64,000 nt of DNA from Calliopum simillimum (Eukaryota; Arthropoda; Insecta; Diptera; Lauxaniidae). Positions 22,063 to 33,029 of this stretch are shown one piece after another. The position numbers were made by a program, and so were the translations under genes. The notes below the pieces were generated by a model. It saw nothing but the letters and a program-made list of their open reading frames with translations, was not told the DNA's origin and ran no database searches. Each line of letters opens with the position of its first letter. Positions within the stretch are counted from its first letter, which is position 1. Where the stretch lies: the NCBI GenBank assembly GCA_951812925.1, contig OX638370.1, forward strand, positions 100,578,897-100,642,896. Direction: 5' to 3'.

Positions 22063-24600
22063 AAGGTGTCGCTCGGGTATAGTTTCAGAGCTATACCATC
22101 GGTAGATCATGAAAAATATTTTATGAAAACAGGTACCAGTTGAAAATCCATGGAAGGATTTCAAATTAGTGGCATGTGAAATGCACCAGGTGCAGGTCTT
22201 CCCAACTTGTATCATTAATGATATTTACAACTTCCGATGGCTATATCTCCGAAACCGAGCGACAAGAACACAGCAAGAACAAATTTGGTATAAACAAAAT
22301 TGCCCGCTAACTGGAGTTACTTTCTATGAAAAACTTGAAAAATTTATTTACCTGTTTATACACAAAATTTAAAAAAATTGTTTATTTGCAATTTTTACGC
22401 CAAAATTTCCACTATAATACAAACTGTCAAATATTTGATAAGTCAGTTTCAGATTGTCAAGCACAACGCTGCCACCTTTTATCTATTTTAGTTTCCACTA
22501 CACTACAATGAATTTTGAGTTGAACAAAAATGCCAACCAAAACGGCTTGCGGTATCTTATTTCAGCTATTTCATAGTTTCAAAAACTATTCCGAATGAAA
22601 TCCTATGACCGCATCCGCCCGACTATATAGTTTGTCGTGTGAACCGCTCTTAGTACTATTCTTTGTTTTCAAAATAAGGTATGAATTGGTCTTGTATTAT
22701 TTCTCTTTAAAAAGCATTGATGTTTTTGGATTACCTTCGCATTTGGATTAAGTGAAGTCCGTCCGTGCTTGGACTCTTGACCACTCATATACTCAGGTTT
22801 TGGCAAAGCTGAAGTCGCCAAAACCATTTTTCAGTCGATTGATGCACCCTTGTTGAAAGAATCCTACTCGAAAATCGTTAAAAATCACAGCATGGAAATT
22901 TTAACGAGATAATTCCATTTTTTCAATGGATTGAATTTTTCAAGTGAATAAACCAAAATATTCCATTGCGAAATGAAAGCTGACGCTTGAAAACACTTAC
23001 CCTAAAATATATGAAACTTTAACTTTTAAAAAGATTTGCACCGGAAAACACTGGGGGTACTATATTGCCGACGCCTAACGTTGTAAAATCTATATTATTA
23101 TTCGAGTTATTAACATTTAAACTGCACCCGAGATAATCTCATGTAAAAATAAAACTGAAAACACATTTCTCCTAATTTCCAAGGTCTTCATACCAAATAA
23201 GAAACAATGAAAAGTATACGGTAGCAATACTCCTACAAAGCTTACAGATTTTAGAGCAAACCTAGTGAAAGATTTTAAGACTCTTTCAATCCTTAACTTT
23301 CACTAAACGATAGAATATTCGAAGAATAGATAGAATATTGGGTTTCATGAAAATGTGACGTCCGGAATAATAATTTCAGTTGAGTAATAATTTGAATTCA
23401 AGGGTCTGGAAAAATGTGACCACTTGTGACATAGGGGCAGTGGGGTAAAAAGTCCTATGAAAAACCGTGATGTCTTTTATGGACGGCCCCTAACATAGCA
23501 TAGGCTTTAGGAATAACGTAATACAAATGAGGAAGAAATGTAAAACAAGAATCAAAAAACGTCTAGGTCTTTAAATAAATATCTATTATAAAAGTAATCT
23601 TATCATTTAAAATCTTCCGATTTGATAAAAAAAAAACATTTTCTGAAAGAAATCCTCAATCTCCAACGTACATCTGTTTTTTAAGCAACAATAAAGTGTC
23701 ATGAATCCTTTCCAGCAACGATCGAGCTGCTGAAAATGTTTAACGAATAGTCTATTTTTTTTATAAATCCATTTTTATTTTACTTATAAAATAACTTATA
23801 ATAATTATGCTACAATGACAATAAGGGGCACTAGCTACATTGGTCTTCAGCCCTCTAATTACAGGATTTCCACTCCAATTTAAACCAATTGATCTTTTTT
23901 TAATACAATTTAAACTTTTTCCAAAGCAAATTAAGCTGCCGTTTCTGCCTTTGCTCTTATGATGACATGTTATGTATGTCGATTTAACACAAGAATGCGT
24001 TGAAGGAGCAAAGATTTAATTGATTTTGAAAAATAAAAGCTTAATTTGATATAGAAAAAGCTTATTTTGATTTGGAAAGTTACAATTGAATTGAAAAAAG
24101 ATCAAATTGGTATGGAAGTTTTAAATTGGAGTGAAAATCCTGTATCATAATACAAAGTATGTTTGTACAACTAAGTACAAAAGCGATGTATTCCACTTTT
24201 AAGAAAAACTGAGTTAGCAACCGATTTTGTAACCTACCTAAAAGTTTTCAAATGTCTTTTAATTTCGATTTAAATTTTTCAAAATTGATGAATTCCTATA
24301 GGAATTTCTCAACTTGAGAATTCCTATAGGAATTTCTCAAGTCACGAGTTTTGTTTTTCTATAATATCTTTAAACGGTGAAGAGTGAAATACATCGTCTT
24401 TGAATCTATAAGTCACAAATACCTTAAATAGCGTTTACATTTCCTTGGGTAAATGAAAATTATATCAAATATTCTGTAATAAAAAATGTTTCTACCAAAC
24501 CGATAGGAATTAAATTTTAAAAAATAATAAATTTTGGAGAGATTTCAAAGATATAATTAGTGGGTATAGTTAGGGTATGTGTGTAAGAGAAACGTGCCCA
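22063..24600. repeat. Tandem spacer duplication, unit 2 (2.54 kb)
   Basis: Nearly identical to unit 1. Unit-specific changes are a loss of about 14 bp near 22189, an extra 'gaagaatagatagaatatt' near 23319-23338, an added 'atttaaaatcttccgatttg' near 23606, and a local duplication of the 'gaattcctataggaatttct' block near 24290-24340. It leads directly into the 3' side of DUF4780 gene 3, so spacer and gene form one repeating module. Confidence 0.9.
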
Positions 24601-24647
24601 AGTTTTATGTCTTATAAAACATTCCAAAGCCCCAGATTTTTTTCTTT

Positions 24648-25577
24648 TCATCGAATTTTCGGTTTTTCGGCGGGGGCTTTGCGTTTTTGCTGTTGTAGAT
24701 ATAACTGGTTCGCTTCGATTCGGATCAACAGGGCTTCTCGATGACCAACTTCCGTAGTAAATGACAATTGTCTGTGCAACTCGAGGATCTCTGTTCTCAA
24801 TTTAACTAGACGTCCACCACGTCTTCTTCTGGAGAAGGGCTTAACTCCTTCGGTGGAATTAAACTCTTCAAGAGTAACTTCTTCTAAAGGCATAATTGTA
24901 GCATCGAGCTGAAGAAGACCAAAGCTTATCTTTCGATTAATTATCGCTAACTTGTCAGCAGATTGTTGATCAATTGCAAATAACAACATGAAATTGTCAT
25001 CAATTAGACGAACACTCTTCATACAATACCAGTTATTTATATTGAGGCTTAAATTCTGTGCAGCAATCATATTTATAATCTGATCGGTTTCAAGAAATTC
25101 GGGATTTGGGAAAATACATCTAAAGAATGTAGTTACGTTGGAAGGAGGCTCTTTATCCGCAGTAATAAATGAAGCGTTTTCCCATGGCTTTAAAGTGTGA
25201 ATAATGCTTTTAGTCCAATTTGCCGTAACATTATTATTACAATTTAAAGTTGTGTAGCCTGCATTGCAATGGAAACTATTATATTGAGGCTTCACATTTA
25301 CTTCATTGCTTTGTTCAATAATCTTTTTGAGAATGCACTTTTTGATCAGATTCATCTGTAATTCTGTTAATTTAGACAGAGGATACATCTTTGGCAAAAT
25401 TGAAACAGTAAAATTTGATCGAGTTTCGGAAACAATGGGATTAAGACTTTCCTTAGCGTCTGTGACACGAAGCGAAGTTTCATTGCGATTGCTGAATCTT
25501 GGTGTAGATCGATTTCCTATGTCTTTAGTAGACCAACTCGGAGGTGCAGGGACCCAAAGTACTTCATCGTCAATCAT
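24648..25577 (-). CDS. DUF4780-family protein, gene 3, 309 aa
   Basis: Starts with ATG at 25577 (MIDDEVLWVPAPPSW). The PAPPSW motif is at residues 10-15, the DUF4780 domain at about 56-231 (LTELQMNLIKK, VKPQYNSFHCNAGY, FRCIFPNPEFLE, LLFAIDQQSADKL), and a basic heptad-like region at about 250-300 (RRRRGGRLVKLRTEILELHR onward) could form a coiled coil. The N-terminal extension of genes 1 and 2 is missing. A short 5' UTR intron is well supported: donor GTAAGT at 25656-25651 and acceptor TTCTTCTCATGTAG ending at 25590, 67 nt, just before the ATG. Relative to gene 4, a small deletion shifts the last codons to an earlier stop (KPKIR). Function unknown. Confidence 0.8.
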   Translation of the reverse strand: MIDDEVLWVPAPPSWSTKDIGNRSTPRFSNRNETSLRVTDAKESLNPIVSETRSNFTVSILPKMYPLSKLTELQMNLIKKCILKKIIEQSNEVNVKPQYNSFHCNAGYTTLNCNNNVTANWTKSIIHTLKPWENASFITADKEPPSNVTTFFRCIFPNPEFLETDQIINMIAAQNLSLNINNWYCMKSVRLIDDNFMLLFAIDQQSADKLAIINRKISFGLLQLDATIMPLEEVTLEEFNSTEGVKPFSRRRRGGRLVKLRTEILELHRQLSFTTEVGHREALLIRIEANQLYLQQQKRKAPAEKPKIR

Positions 25578-25805
25578 CGCTCAATGTTTCTACATGAGAA
25601 GAAAATTTTACATTAACTTTTCGCTATTGTTACTTCACCCATTCTGAGTTACTTACAACTTGAAAATCCTAGGTCACAATTCATAGACGAAATTTGTAAA
25701 ATCCAAATCCTATACCAATGAATCTGATATGTAAAGTTGACTTGTCAAATTACAGTTCCAGCAATGTTGCCACCTCTTTAATATTTTTGCTTGTACTGTG
25801 TTAAT

Positions 25806-25930
25806 GTGTTAAGGGACTATCTATAAGCCACACCACGCTCCTAGGGGGAAGAGAGATTGAGAAAGAGTTGTGTTTTGTCACAGGGGGTGTGGGGTTTTTT
25901 AAGACGACACCGGACGGCGGGTAAAATAAC
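25806..25930. repeat. Short GGGACTRTC-type repeat upstream of gene 3 (also 30358-30470)
   Basis: 'agggactatctataagccac' followed by 'ctagggggaagagagattga' and 'cacagggggtgtggggtttt' recurs upstream of gene 4 as part of the duplicated block. The opening resembles the 'ggggctgtccataagtcacg' ends seen near 60330-60352. It lies about 230-350 bp upstream of each ATG, outside the proposed 5' UTR introns. Confidence 0.55.
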
Positions 25931-26098
25931 CCATTCCCTAGAAAAAAATTTATAATTTTTATTATTTTCGGTTTGCTAGCATTGTACGTGAAGAAGAGTA
26001 GACGTATTTTATCCTTTTTTGGTCTTTAATGTTGCTTCGTCATCTCTTGGCATACACCTTTGCCTAAGGCTACCATTTTCCTCTAAATAATACATTAA

Positions 26099-26168
26099 GA
26101 GTATTCCATAAAATTAAACTTGTAAGAGCTGTTATCTTGACAGCTTAAAGGTTTCATGGAATACTCTC
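26099..26168. repeat. 70-bp small foldback
   Basis: 'gagtattccataaa' is matched by 'tttcatggaatactc', with an inner 'aagagctgt'/'acagctta' stem. It is a short MITE-like hairpin in the spacer between gene 3 and spacer unit 3. Confidence 0.5.
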
Positions 26169-26723
26169 ATTCATCATAAACAAATATCTGAAGGGAAATA
26201 ATCAGCTTCATTTAAAAATTATTAGTATTATAGTAAATCTTTGGTGCTTCGTCGCCAAAACCCTTTTTTTGAAAAAAACCTACTCGAAAATCGTTGAAAA
26301 ACACAGCATGGAAATTTTCAAGAGATAATTCCATTTTTTCAATGGATTGAATTTTTTCAAGTGAATAATGCAAAATGTTCCATTGCGAAATGAAAGATGA
26401 CGCCTGAAGAAACTTACCCTAAAAAATGTTAAACTTTTCAACTGTTAAAAAGATTTGCATCAGAAAACACGGGACACTTATTCCCGCCTTACGTTGTAAA
26501 ATCTATGTTTATATTCGAGTTATTAAGATTAAAACTGCACCTGAGATAATGCCATGTAAAAATAAAACTGAAAAACATTTCTCCTAATTTCCAAGGTCTT
26601 CATACCAAATAAGAAACAATCAAAAGTATACGGTAGCAATGCTCCTACAAAGCTTACAGATTTTAGAGCAATCCTAGTGAAAGATTTTTAGAATCTTTCA
26701 ATCCTTTCACTAAACGATAGAAT

Positions 26724-26898
26724 AAGCGCTTACTACCATACCTAAATTGGAGCGTTAGTCGAGCTTCAGGCATATTTAACCATCTCTCTTTTTCATGTCC
26801 ATACAATTCATATGGAGCAAACCGAAACAGGGTCGGTTAAATTACGCTGACGCTCGACTAACGCTCCAATTTATGTATGGCAGTAAGGGATCAGCGCT
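26724..26898. repeat. 175-bp foldback MITE in spacer unit 3
   Basis: 'aaattggagcgttagtcgag' near 26744 returns as its reverse complement near 26855-26875, and outer 'agcgct' ends match. It is absent from spacer units 1 and 2, so it inserted after the duplication. It shares 'CAGCGTAATTTAACC' with the foldback at 15213-15331. Confidence 0.75.
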
Positions 26899-28033
26899 AA
26901 GGGACGTCACGGCTTGAGGGGGTCGGGGGTCGAGCAAAATGTGACCATTTGTGACATGGAGGCGTGGGGGGAGGGGGCTTATGAAAATGTGACGTCCGTA
27001 ATAATAATTCCAGTTAACTAATAATTTGAATTCAGACCCTACAATGTGTAATTTTCGATTTAAATTTTGTGACGAGACATAGGGGGAGGGGTCTGGAAGG
27101 GGGGTCAAAAGTCCTATGAAAAGCCGTGATGTGCTTGATGGACGGCCCCTAACATATCATGGGCTTTAGGGACAACGTAACACAAATGAGATAGAAATGT
27201 AAAACAAGAATCAAAAAACATCTAGGTCTTTAAATTAATATCTATTATAAAAGTAATCTTATCATTTAAAATCTTACGATTAGATAAAAAAAGATTTTCT
27301 GAAGGAAATCCTTCATTCTTCAACGCATCTGGTTTTTTAAGCCACAATAAAGTGTTATAAATCCTTTCCTGCAACGATCGAGTTGCTGAAAATGTTTAAC
27401 GAATAGTCTCTTTGTTTGTATAAATTCATTTTTATTTTACTTATAAAATAACTTTTATAATAATTATGCTACAATGACAATAAGGGGCACTAGCTACATT
27501 GGTCTTCAGCCCTCTAATTACAGGATTTCCACACCAATTTAAACCTTTTTCACACCAAATTGATCTTTTTTCAATACAATTTTAACTTTTTCCAAAGCAA
27601 ATTAAGCTGCCGTTTCTGCCTTTGCTCTTATAACATGTTATGTATGTCGATTTAACACAAAAATGTGTTAAAGGAGCAAAAAAGATTAAATTGATTTTGA
27701 AAAACGGCAGCTTAGTTTGATATAGAAAAAGCTTATTTTGATTTGGAAAATTGAAATTGAATTGAAAAAAAGATCAAATTGGTATGGAAAAGTTTTAAAT
27801 TTGAGTGGAAACCCTGTATCATAATACAAAGTATGTTTGTATAACAAAGTACAAAGGCGATGTATTCCACTTTTAAGCAAAATTGAGTAAGCAACCGATT
27901 TTGAATCCTACTTTTAAGGTCTACCGTTGACTCTTATAAACGTTTTCAAATGTCTTTTAATTTCGATTTAAATTTTTCAAAATTGAGGAATTCCTATAGG
28001 AATTTTTCAAGTTACGAGTTTAGTTTTTCTGTA

Positions 28034-28895
28034 ATATTATTATTTCTTTATTAGTTAAAAAATAACTTACATTTAAAATTTTTGTACAGCTTAATTTTTC
28101 AATTTTAAAATATTTAACAAATTTAAAAATTTTAGTGGATATGTAATAAATTAAATCTACCACAAGTTTTTTAAAACAATGGAAATTATTTTCATTTTTG
28201 ATTAGAGCTGGTAGGGAGTTATATAGTTTTAAGCCATTATACATAATTGAATTCTGAGTACTACTCTTGTTGAATCTTTCTAATCTGAAGTCATTTGCTT
28301 TTCTCAAATGATAAGGTTGGATGTCCCTGACATAAACAAGCTCATCTTGTAGATATTCCGGAAATACTCCGTGCTTTACATTGAACACAAATATCAGGAC
28401 TCTTAACGTCAAACGCTGTTTAACATTCAACCACAGTAACATTTGCAACATATAGGACGAAGGGGTGTAGATATTGCACTTTATTATAATACGCATTGCT
28501 TTATTTTGCAAAGTTTGTAGTCTATTCTTAACACTAGTATTGCACATATATAGAATGGTTGCACAATAATCGAAATGCGGCAAAATTATTGTATTGAAAA
28601 TCATTTCCGCATTTCCAAAGTTAAGTCGTTTTCTGATTCTGCTCAAAAAGCCCACTTTTTTTACTAATTTTGTTGCATATATAATCAGCATGTTCATTAA
28701 AATTTAATTGCTTGTCAATTATCACCCCTAAGTATTTTATTGAATTAACTTCATTTATGGTTTCATTGCCGATTTGTAATTGAATGCTTTCATTTGAGTT
28801 TAATATTATAAATTTAGTTTTATCAACATTTAATTTCAGTTTATTCATGCTTAGCCATGATTCTAAATTATGCAAGTCCTCTCGAAGTTTATCAC
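28034..28895 (-). pseudogene. Non-LTR retrotransposon reverse-transcriptase fragment (3' end)
   Basis: Two minus-strand frames (28911-28621, then 28697-28020) together give the thumb region and C-terminus of a LINE reverse transcriptase. Visible motifs are LESWLSMNKLKLNVDKTKF, IKYLGVIID, ILPHFDYC, LQNKAMRII, GVFPEYL and YNSLP. The frames switch at an A7 run near 28660. There is no RNase H or endonuclease, as in CR1/Jockey-like groups. The element ends in an (ATT)-rich tail next to 28034 and replaces about 11 bp of the spacer ('ctttaaacggt' in the other units). This is a 5'-truncated, dead insertion; flanking bases at 28896-28911 belong to the spacer. Confidence 0.75.
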
Positions 28896-29113
28896 GAAGA
28901 GTGAAATACATCGTCTTTGAATCTATAAGTCACAAATACCTTAAATAGCGTTTACATTTCCTTGGGTAAATAAAAATTAAATCAAATATTCTGTAATAAA
29001 AAATTTTCTAGCAGACCGATAGGAATTAAATTTTAAAAAATAATAATTTTTCGAGAGATTTCAAAGATAAAATAAGTGGGTACAGTTAGGGTATGTGTGT
29101 AAGAGAAACGTGC

Positions 29114-30088
29114 TCAAGTCTTATAAAACATTTCAAAGCCCCACATTTTATTCTTTTCATTGAAATTTTTGGGCCTTTCGGCGGGGGCCTTGCGTTTCCG
29201 CTGTTGTAGCTGTAACTGGTTCCCTTCAATTCGGATTAACAGGGCTTCTTGTTGGCCAACATCCGTAGTTAATGATAATTGTCTGCGCAACTGGGCGAGC
29301 TCTGTTCTCAATTTAACTAGACGTCCACCACGTGTTTTTTTGGAGTGGGCCGGAACTCCTTCGGTGGAATTAAACTCTTCAAGAGTAACTTCCTCTAGAG
29401 GTATAATTGTAGCATCAAGTTGAAGAAGACCAAAGTTGATCTTTCGATTAATTTTCGCTAACTTGTCAGCAGATTGTTGATCAATTGCAAATAACAACAT
29501 GACATTGTCATTAACTAGGCGAACACTTTTCATAAAATACCAGTTATTTATATTAAGGCTGAAATTCTGTGCTGTAATTATATTTATAATCTGATCTTTT
29601 TCAAGAAATTCGGGATTTGGGAAAATACATCTAAAGAATGTAGTAAGGTTGGAAGGAGGCTCTTCATCCGCAGTAATAAATGAAGCGCTTTCCCATGGCT
29701 TTAGAGTGTGAATAATGCTTTTAGTCCAATCTGCCGTTTGATTATTATTACAATTTAAAGTTGTGTAGCCTGCATTGCAATGGAAACTATTAAATTGTGG
29801 CTTCACATTTACTTCATTGCTTTGATCAATAATCTTTTTGAGAATGCCCTTTTTGATCAGATTCATCTGCATTTCTGTTAATTTAGACAGAGGATACATC
29901 TTTGGCAAAATTGAAACAGTAAAATTTGTCCGAGTTTCGGAAACAATGGGATTAAGACTTTCCTTAGCGTCTGTTATACGAAGCGAAGTTTCATTGTGAT
30001 TGCTGAATTTTGGTGGAGTTGGATTTCCTATATCGTTAGTAGACCAACTAGGAGGTGCAGGGGCCCCAAGATCTTCATCGTCAATCAT
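29114..30088 (-). CDS. DUF4780-family protein, gene 4, 324 aa
   Basis: Closest paralogue of gene 3, alike over nearly the whole length. Starts at ATG 30088 (MIDDEDLGAPAPPSW). The domain (about 56-231) keeps LTEMQMNLIKK, VKPQFNSFHCNAGY, FRCIFPNPEFLE and LLFAIDQQSADKL. The C-terminal basic/heptad region ends 15 residues later than in gene 3 because the frame is not shifted. The 5' UTR intron acceptor TTCTTCTCATATAG is conserved before the ATG, but the donor aligns to GTTAGT instead of GTAAGT and may be weaker. It shares the upstream block of gene 3 to about 30570. Function unknown; intact. Confidence 0.8.
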   Translation of the reverse strand: MIDDEDLGAPAPPSWSTNDIGNPTPPKFSNHNETSLRITDAKESLNPIVSETRTNFTVSILPKMYPLSKLTEMQMNLIKKGILKKIIDQSNEVNVKPQFNSFHCNAGYTTLNCNNNQTADWTKSIIHTLKPWESASFITADEEPPSNLTTFFRCIFPNPEFLEKDQIINIITAQNFSLNINNWYFMKSVRLVNDNVMLLFAIDQQSADKLAKINRKINFGLLQLDATIIPLEEVTLEEFNSTEGVPAHSKKTRGGRLVKLRTELAQLRRQLSLTTDVGQQEALLIRIEGNQLQLQQRKRKAPAERPKNFNEKNKMWGFEMFYKT

Positions 30089-30864
30089 CGCTCAATATTT
30101 CTATATGAGAAGAAAATTTTACATTAACTTTTCGCTTTTGTTACTTTACCCATTCTAAGTTGCATACTAACAAAAACTTGAAAATCCTAGGTCACAATTC
30201 ATAGACGAAATCATAGAAAATTGATTTTCTATGGAAAAAATTTATTTGTATTTAATATCCAAATCCTAAACCAGTGAAACTGATATGTAAAGTTGACTTG
30301 TCAAATTACAGTTCAAGCAACGTTGCCACCTCTTTAATATTTTTGCTTGTACTGTGATAAGGGACTGTCCATAAACCTCACGACGCTACTAGGGGGAAGA
30401 GAGATTGAGCAAGAGTCGTGTTTTGTCACAGGGGGTGTGGGGTTTTTTTAAGACTACACCGGAAAAAAAATTTATAAATTTTTATTACTTTCGGTTTGCT
30501 AGCAACGTACTTGAATATGTGTAGACGTATTTTATCCTTTTTTTGGTCTTTAATGTTGCTTCGCCGTTTCGGGTATTCTATAAAATTATTTTTTATTATA
30601 CATGAATCCTTAACAAATATTTTCTTGTCTTTTTTTTTGCTCCAAGTTCCATAAAATTTAATAAAATTGAAATCAGATGTTTTTCGTCATATCTTTTTGA
30701 CTTAAAAAATTCAGTTACTAATTTCGGAAAAGTGCTTTTGTCCATTTTTTTTTGCTGTTTAACCTGTATCTTATCTAGAGCTATAGCCTGTTTCCACCGA
30801 AGGTTTAAAATGACAGTTTTTGGATTTAGCTCTTAATCTGGGCATTGATCCTAGGATTTACCAT

Positions 30865-31705
30865 ATCTATATATTAATACGCAAGACAAAACTTTGTCCT
30901 TTGTCCTTTTTTACTATGCTAGAAATGGAGCACGACTTTCAATTACACACCATTAGAAAGGTATTTGTGTGTAGATGTGCACAAAGCTAAAATTATGTTA
31001 ATATTTTGACTTTAAAGGGCCGTCCACACGTACAGTCTTACCTGCGCAAACCTAGTTCGTTCAAACTAGAGAGTTTGCGCATACTTTTTATATCGCGTCC
31101 ACACGACACAGGCAAGTCTGTGCAGTTTTCAGTATACTACATTTTCATTGAAACATGACGTCTAGCAAACATTTTATTTTCATTTGAATTGTTTTTTCTT
31201 TTGCATATTTTCCAAAATAAATCAATGAAAAAACGCATAGTTTTCATGACAGAGCTATCACATGCAATATACATGCATTTGAAGACTGCAATTTAAGCGA
31301 CAGATTGAAGGCACGGCCTGTACGCCGTCCACACGTTCCAACTTGCCTGCTCAAGCTTAGTTTGCACAAAAAAATCTTTAGAAAGTCAAAGAAAGCACAG
31401 GCTGCACTTTTGAACTGTGAAAACTTGACTTTTGCCGTCCACACGTACAGACTTACCTGCACAAACCAGTTTGCGCAGGTAAGTCTTGAGGTAAAACTGT
31501 GCGTGTGGACGGCCCTTTAGCCGGATAAAATTATATACAAATTTTTCATTATTAGCAACAACAAAATACACGTTCACACAGAACTGAAAAAAGGATAAAG
31601 CACAAAGAGAAAGGCAAAGGGCATAGCACTGACTTTATGGTTTTTTGTTTGTTTATATTTCGCTTGAATTATACCAGGAATGATAAATGAGCTTTTCTAT
31701 TTTCT
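30865..31705 (+). repeat. Helitron-like interspersed repeat, copy interrupted by a MITE
   Basis: Matches 5354-5675 on both sides of a 503-bp insertion (31015-31517). Order and spacing of 'acaccattagaaaggtattt', 'gtagatgtgcacaaag', 'gttaatattttgactt' and 'tgtttatatttcgcttga' are kept. The hairpin seen in the first copy is degraded here. Confidence 0.55.
31015..31517. mobile_element. 503-bp MITE with AAGGGCCGTCCACACG termini
   Basis: The ends are perfect inverted repeats, AAGGGCCGTCCACACG and CGTGTGGACGGCCCTT. Comparison with the empty copy at 5354-5675 dates the insertion inside 'gactttaagcc', with a TA or TTA target duplication. Inside, the terminal motif recurs: 'gccgtccacacgt' at about 31324 and 31434, and 'gcgtccacacg' near 31094, each followed by an 'acttacctgc.caaa'-like stretch. 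It is thus made of several terminus-like modules. The ORFs inside are non-coding. Confidence 0.85.
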
Positions 31706-32236
31706 ATTATATAATACATTTATGGTTGAATTTAACTCCCTGACTCGACGAGCAATAAATTATGCAATACTTCAGGTCATGACAGCAAAATATCTAGTGG
31801 AGACACCAAAATGTTATGAAATGAAAATTTTGACATAAAAAAAAAATTATGATTTAAATTATAACATAACCCAGCAAATCCTGTAACCGTTACCAACTTT
31901 ATCATATAAGAGTTACAAATCTCGTATTATACCAGTTACATTTCTTCTAGCATCGGGAAAAAAATAACCACCTTTTCCCTATCAGTGTGATCGTGCATCC
32001 TTGTCTTATCAATACGACTATCTCATCAATAAAAATAATAGAAATCTATAGCTATCTCTTTAATTTTTTCCAATTCCTTTTGTAGACATTCTTTCGATTT
32101 ATCTAAACAAATAAAAATCAAATTGAAATTTAAAAAAAATTATTTTATTGTCATGAATGAGTTACAATTTTTTAAATGGATGATGGGTTTAGTTTATGAG
32201 GCTTCATCATAATTTTGAGCTGTTTGCCAACAAATT
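31706..32236. other. Intergenic, no supported gene
   Basis: AT-rich sequence with no recognised repeat or ORF. It forms the 3' flank of the NCOA5-like pseudogene. Confidence 0.5.
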
Positions 32237-32950
32237 TAGTTACATTTGTTTCGTATCAGGATGGCGATCTGGTGCAACCGACGCACTGCCCCTTGCTGGT
32301 ATTATCGGCACAAATTTCGGCAACATGCGTGGTGCATTACTGCGATCAAGCGCCACTTTTGCACGAAAATCTTCAGCTATTAATTGAATGGCGTCTTCTA
32401 CGGGCATGTTGCGATGTTCTGCAGGTTGACTAGAAACATCTTCGTTGGGAAACAGAACATCAACACGTAGCTTCAGACGATCCACAATTGATTCAGCATA
32501 TTTCCTTCAAATTTTACAAAAATGAGTTTAATTATTCAAAGTAACAATACAAACGGCACTTACGTGTTTTTCCGATAAACAACAATAATTTCACAGTCAT
32601 TGTTTGTTAATGTGCTTCGATTGACAATAAATAACAATTCAATTTTGTTCTCTGTCAACTTGATATTTTTTGAGTAAGGGAGCAAGGCATCTTTTCGTTT
32701 ATATCTTTCCCTTTTTTAATTTCTTTGTGGTAGTAAATTTTGAAAAATGTATCGTAGAATGTGTTAAATGGGTCAGTCCATAATTCAATATGGTTACGTA
32801 GGATTTGCTGGGAAATAATTGCACGTCGAGTCGTGGTGTTAACCACTGGGCGATACTAAATCTGAGATTTTTTAGTTTCTGGCACCACCATTTTAGTTGA
32901 CGTTTGTGGATGAAGTTCGCTTCTTGAAGGTATTTTGCATACAATCATTT
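32237..32950 (-). pseudogene. NCOA5-like (nuclear receptor coactivator 5 / anticodon-binding-like domain) pseudogene
   Basis: The minus strand encodes recognisable NCOA5-type sequence: LLFIVNRSTLTNNDCEIIVV, then YAESIVDRLK and VDVLFPNEDV, then PAEHRNMPVEDAIQLIAEDF, ending at a stop near 32240. A 59-nt intron (32505-32563, GTAAGT...AG) splits it in phase, so the copy is not retroprocessed. About 35 residues normally found between 'LFPNEDV' and 'EHRNMP' are missing, and at least two frameshifts are needed upstream (near 32655 and 32840) to join DPFNTFYDTFFKIYYHKEIK and the region before it. NCOA5 proteins are nuclear and carry a class II tRNA-synthetase-like anticodon-binding fold. A rapidly evolving functional paralogue is less likely. 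Confidence 0.65.
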
Positions 32951-33029
32951 TGTTTGTAAAAAAGTTTACTTTGCAGAATTTACAGATTTTATGACTTCAG
33001 CCGAATATCTTGCAATTTCAATTTTTAAA

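Larger units (their letters stand above)
26240..29113. repeat. Spacer duplication, unit 3, diverged and interrupted
   Basis: This aligns in order with units 1 and 2 from their 'ctactcgaaaatcgtt' block to the terminal 'gtgtgtaagagaaacgtg', lacking their first roughly 800 bp. It is more diverged, and carries two insertions: a foldback at 26724-26898 and a LINE fragment at about 28034-28895. The copy of the internal foldback lies at about 27524-27831. It is followed immediately by DUF4780 gene 4. Confidence 0.85.
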
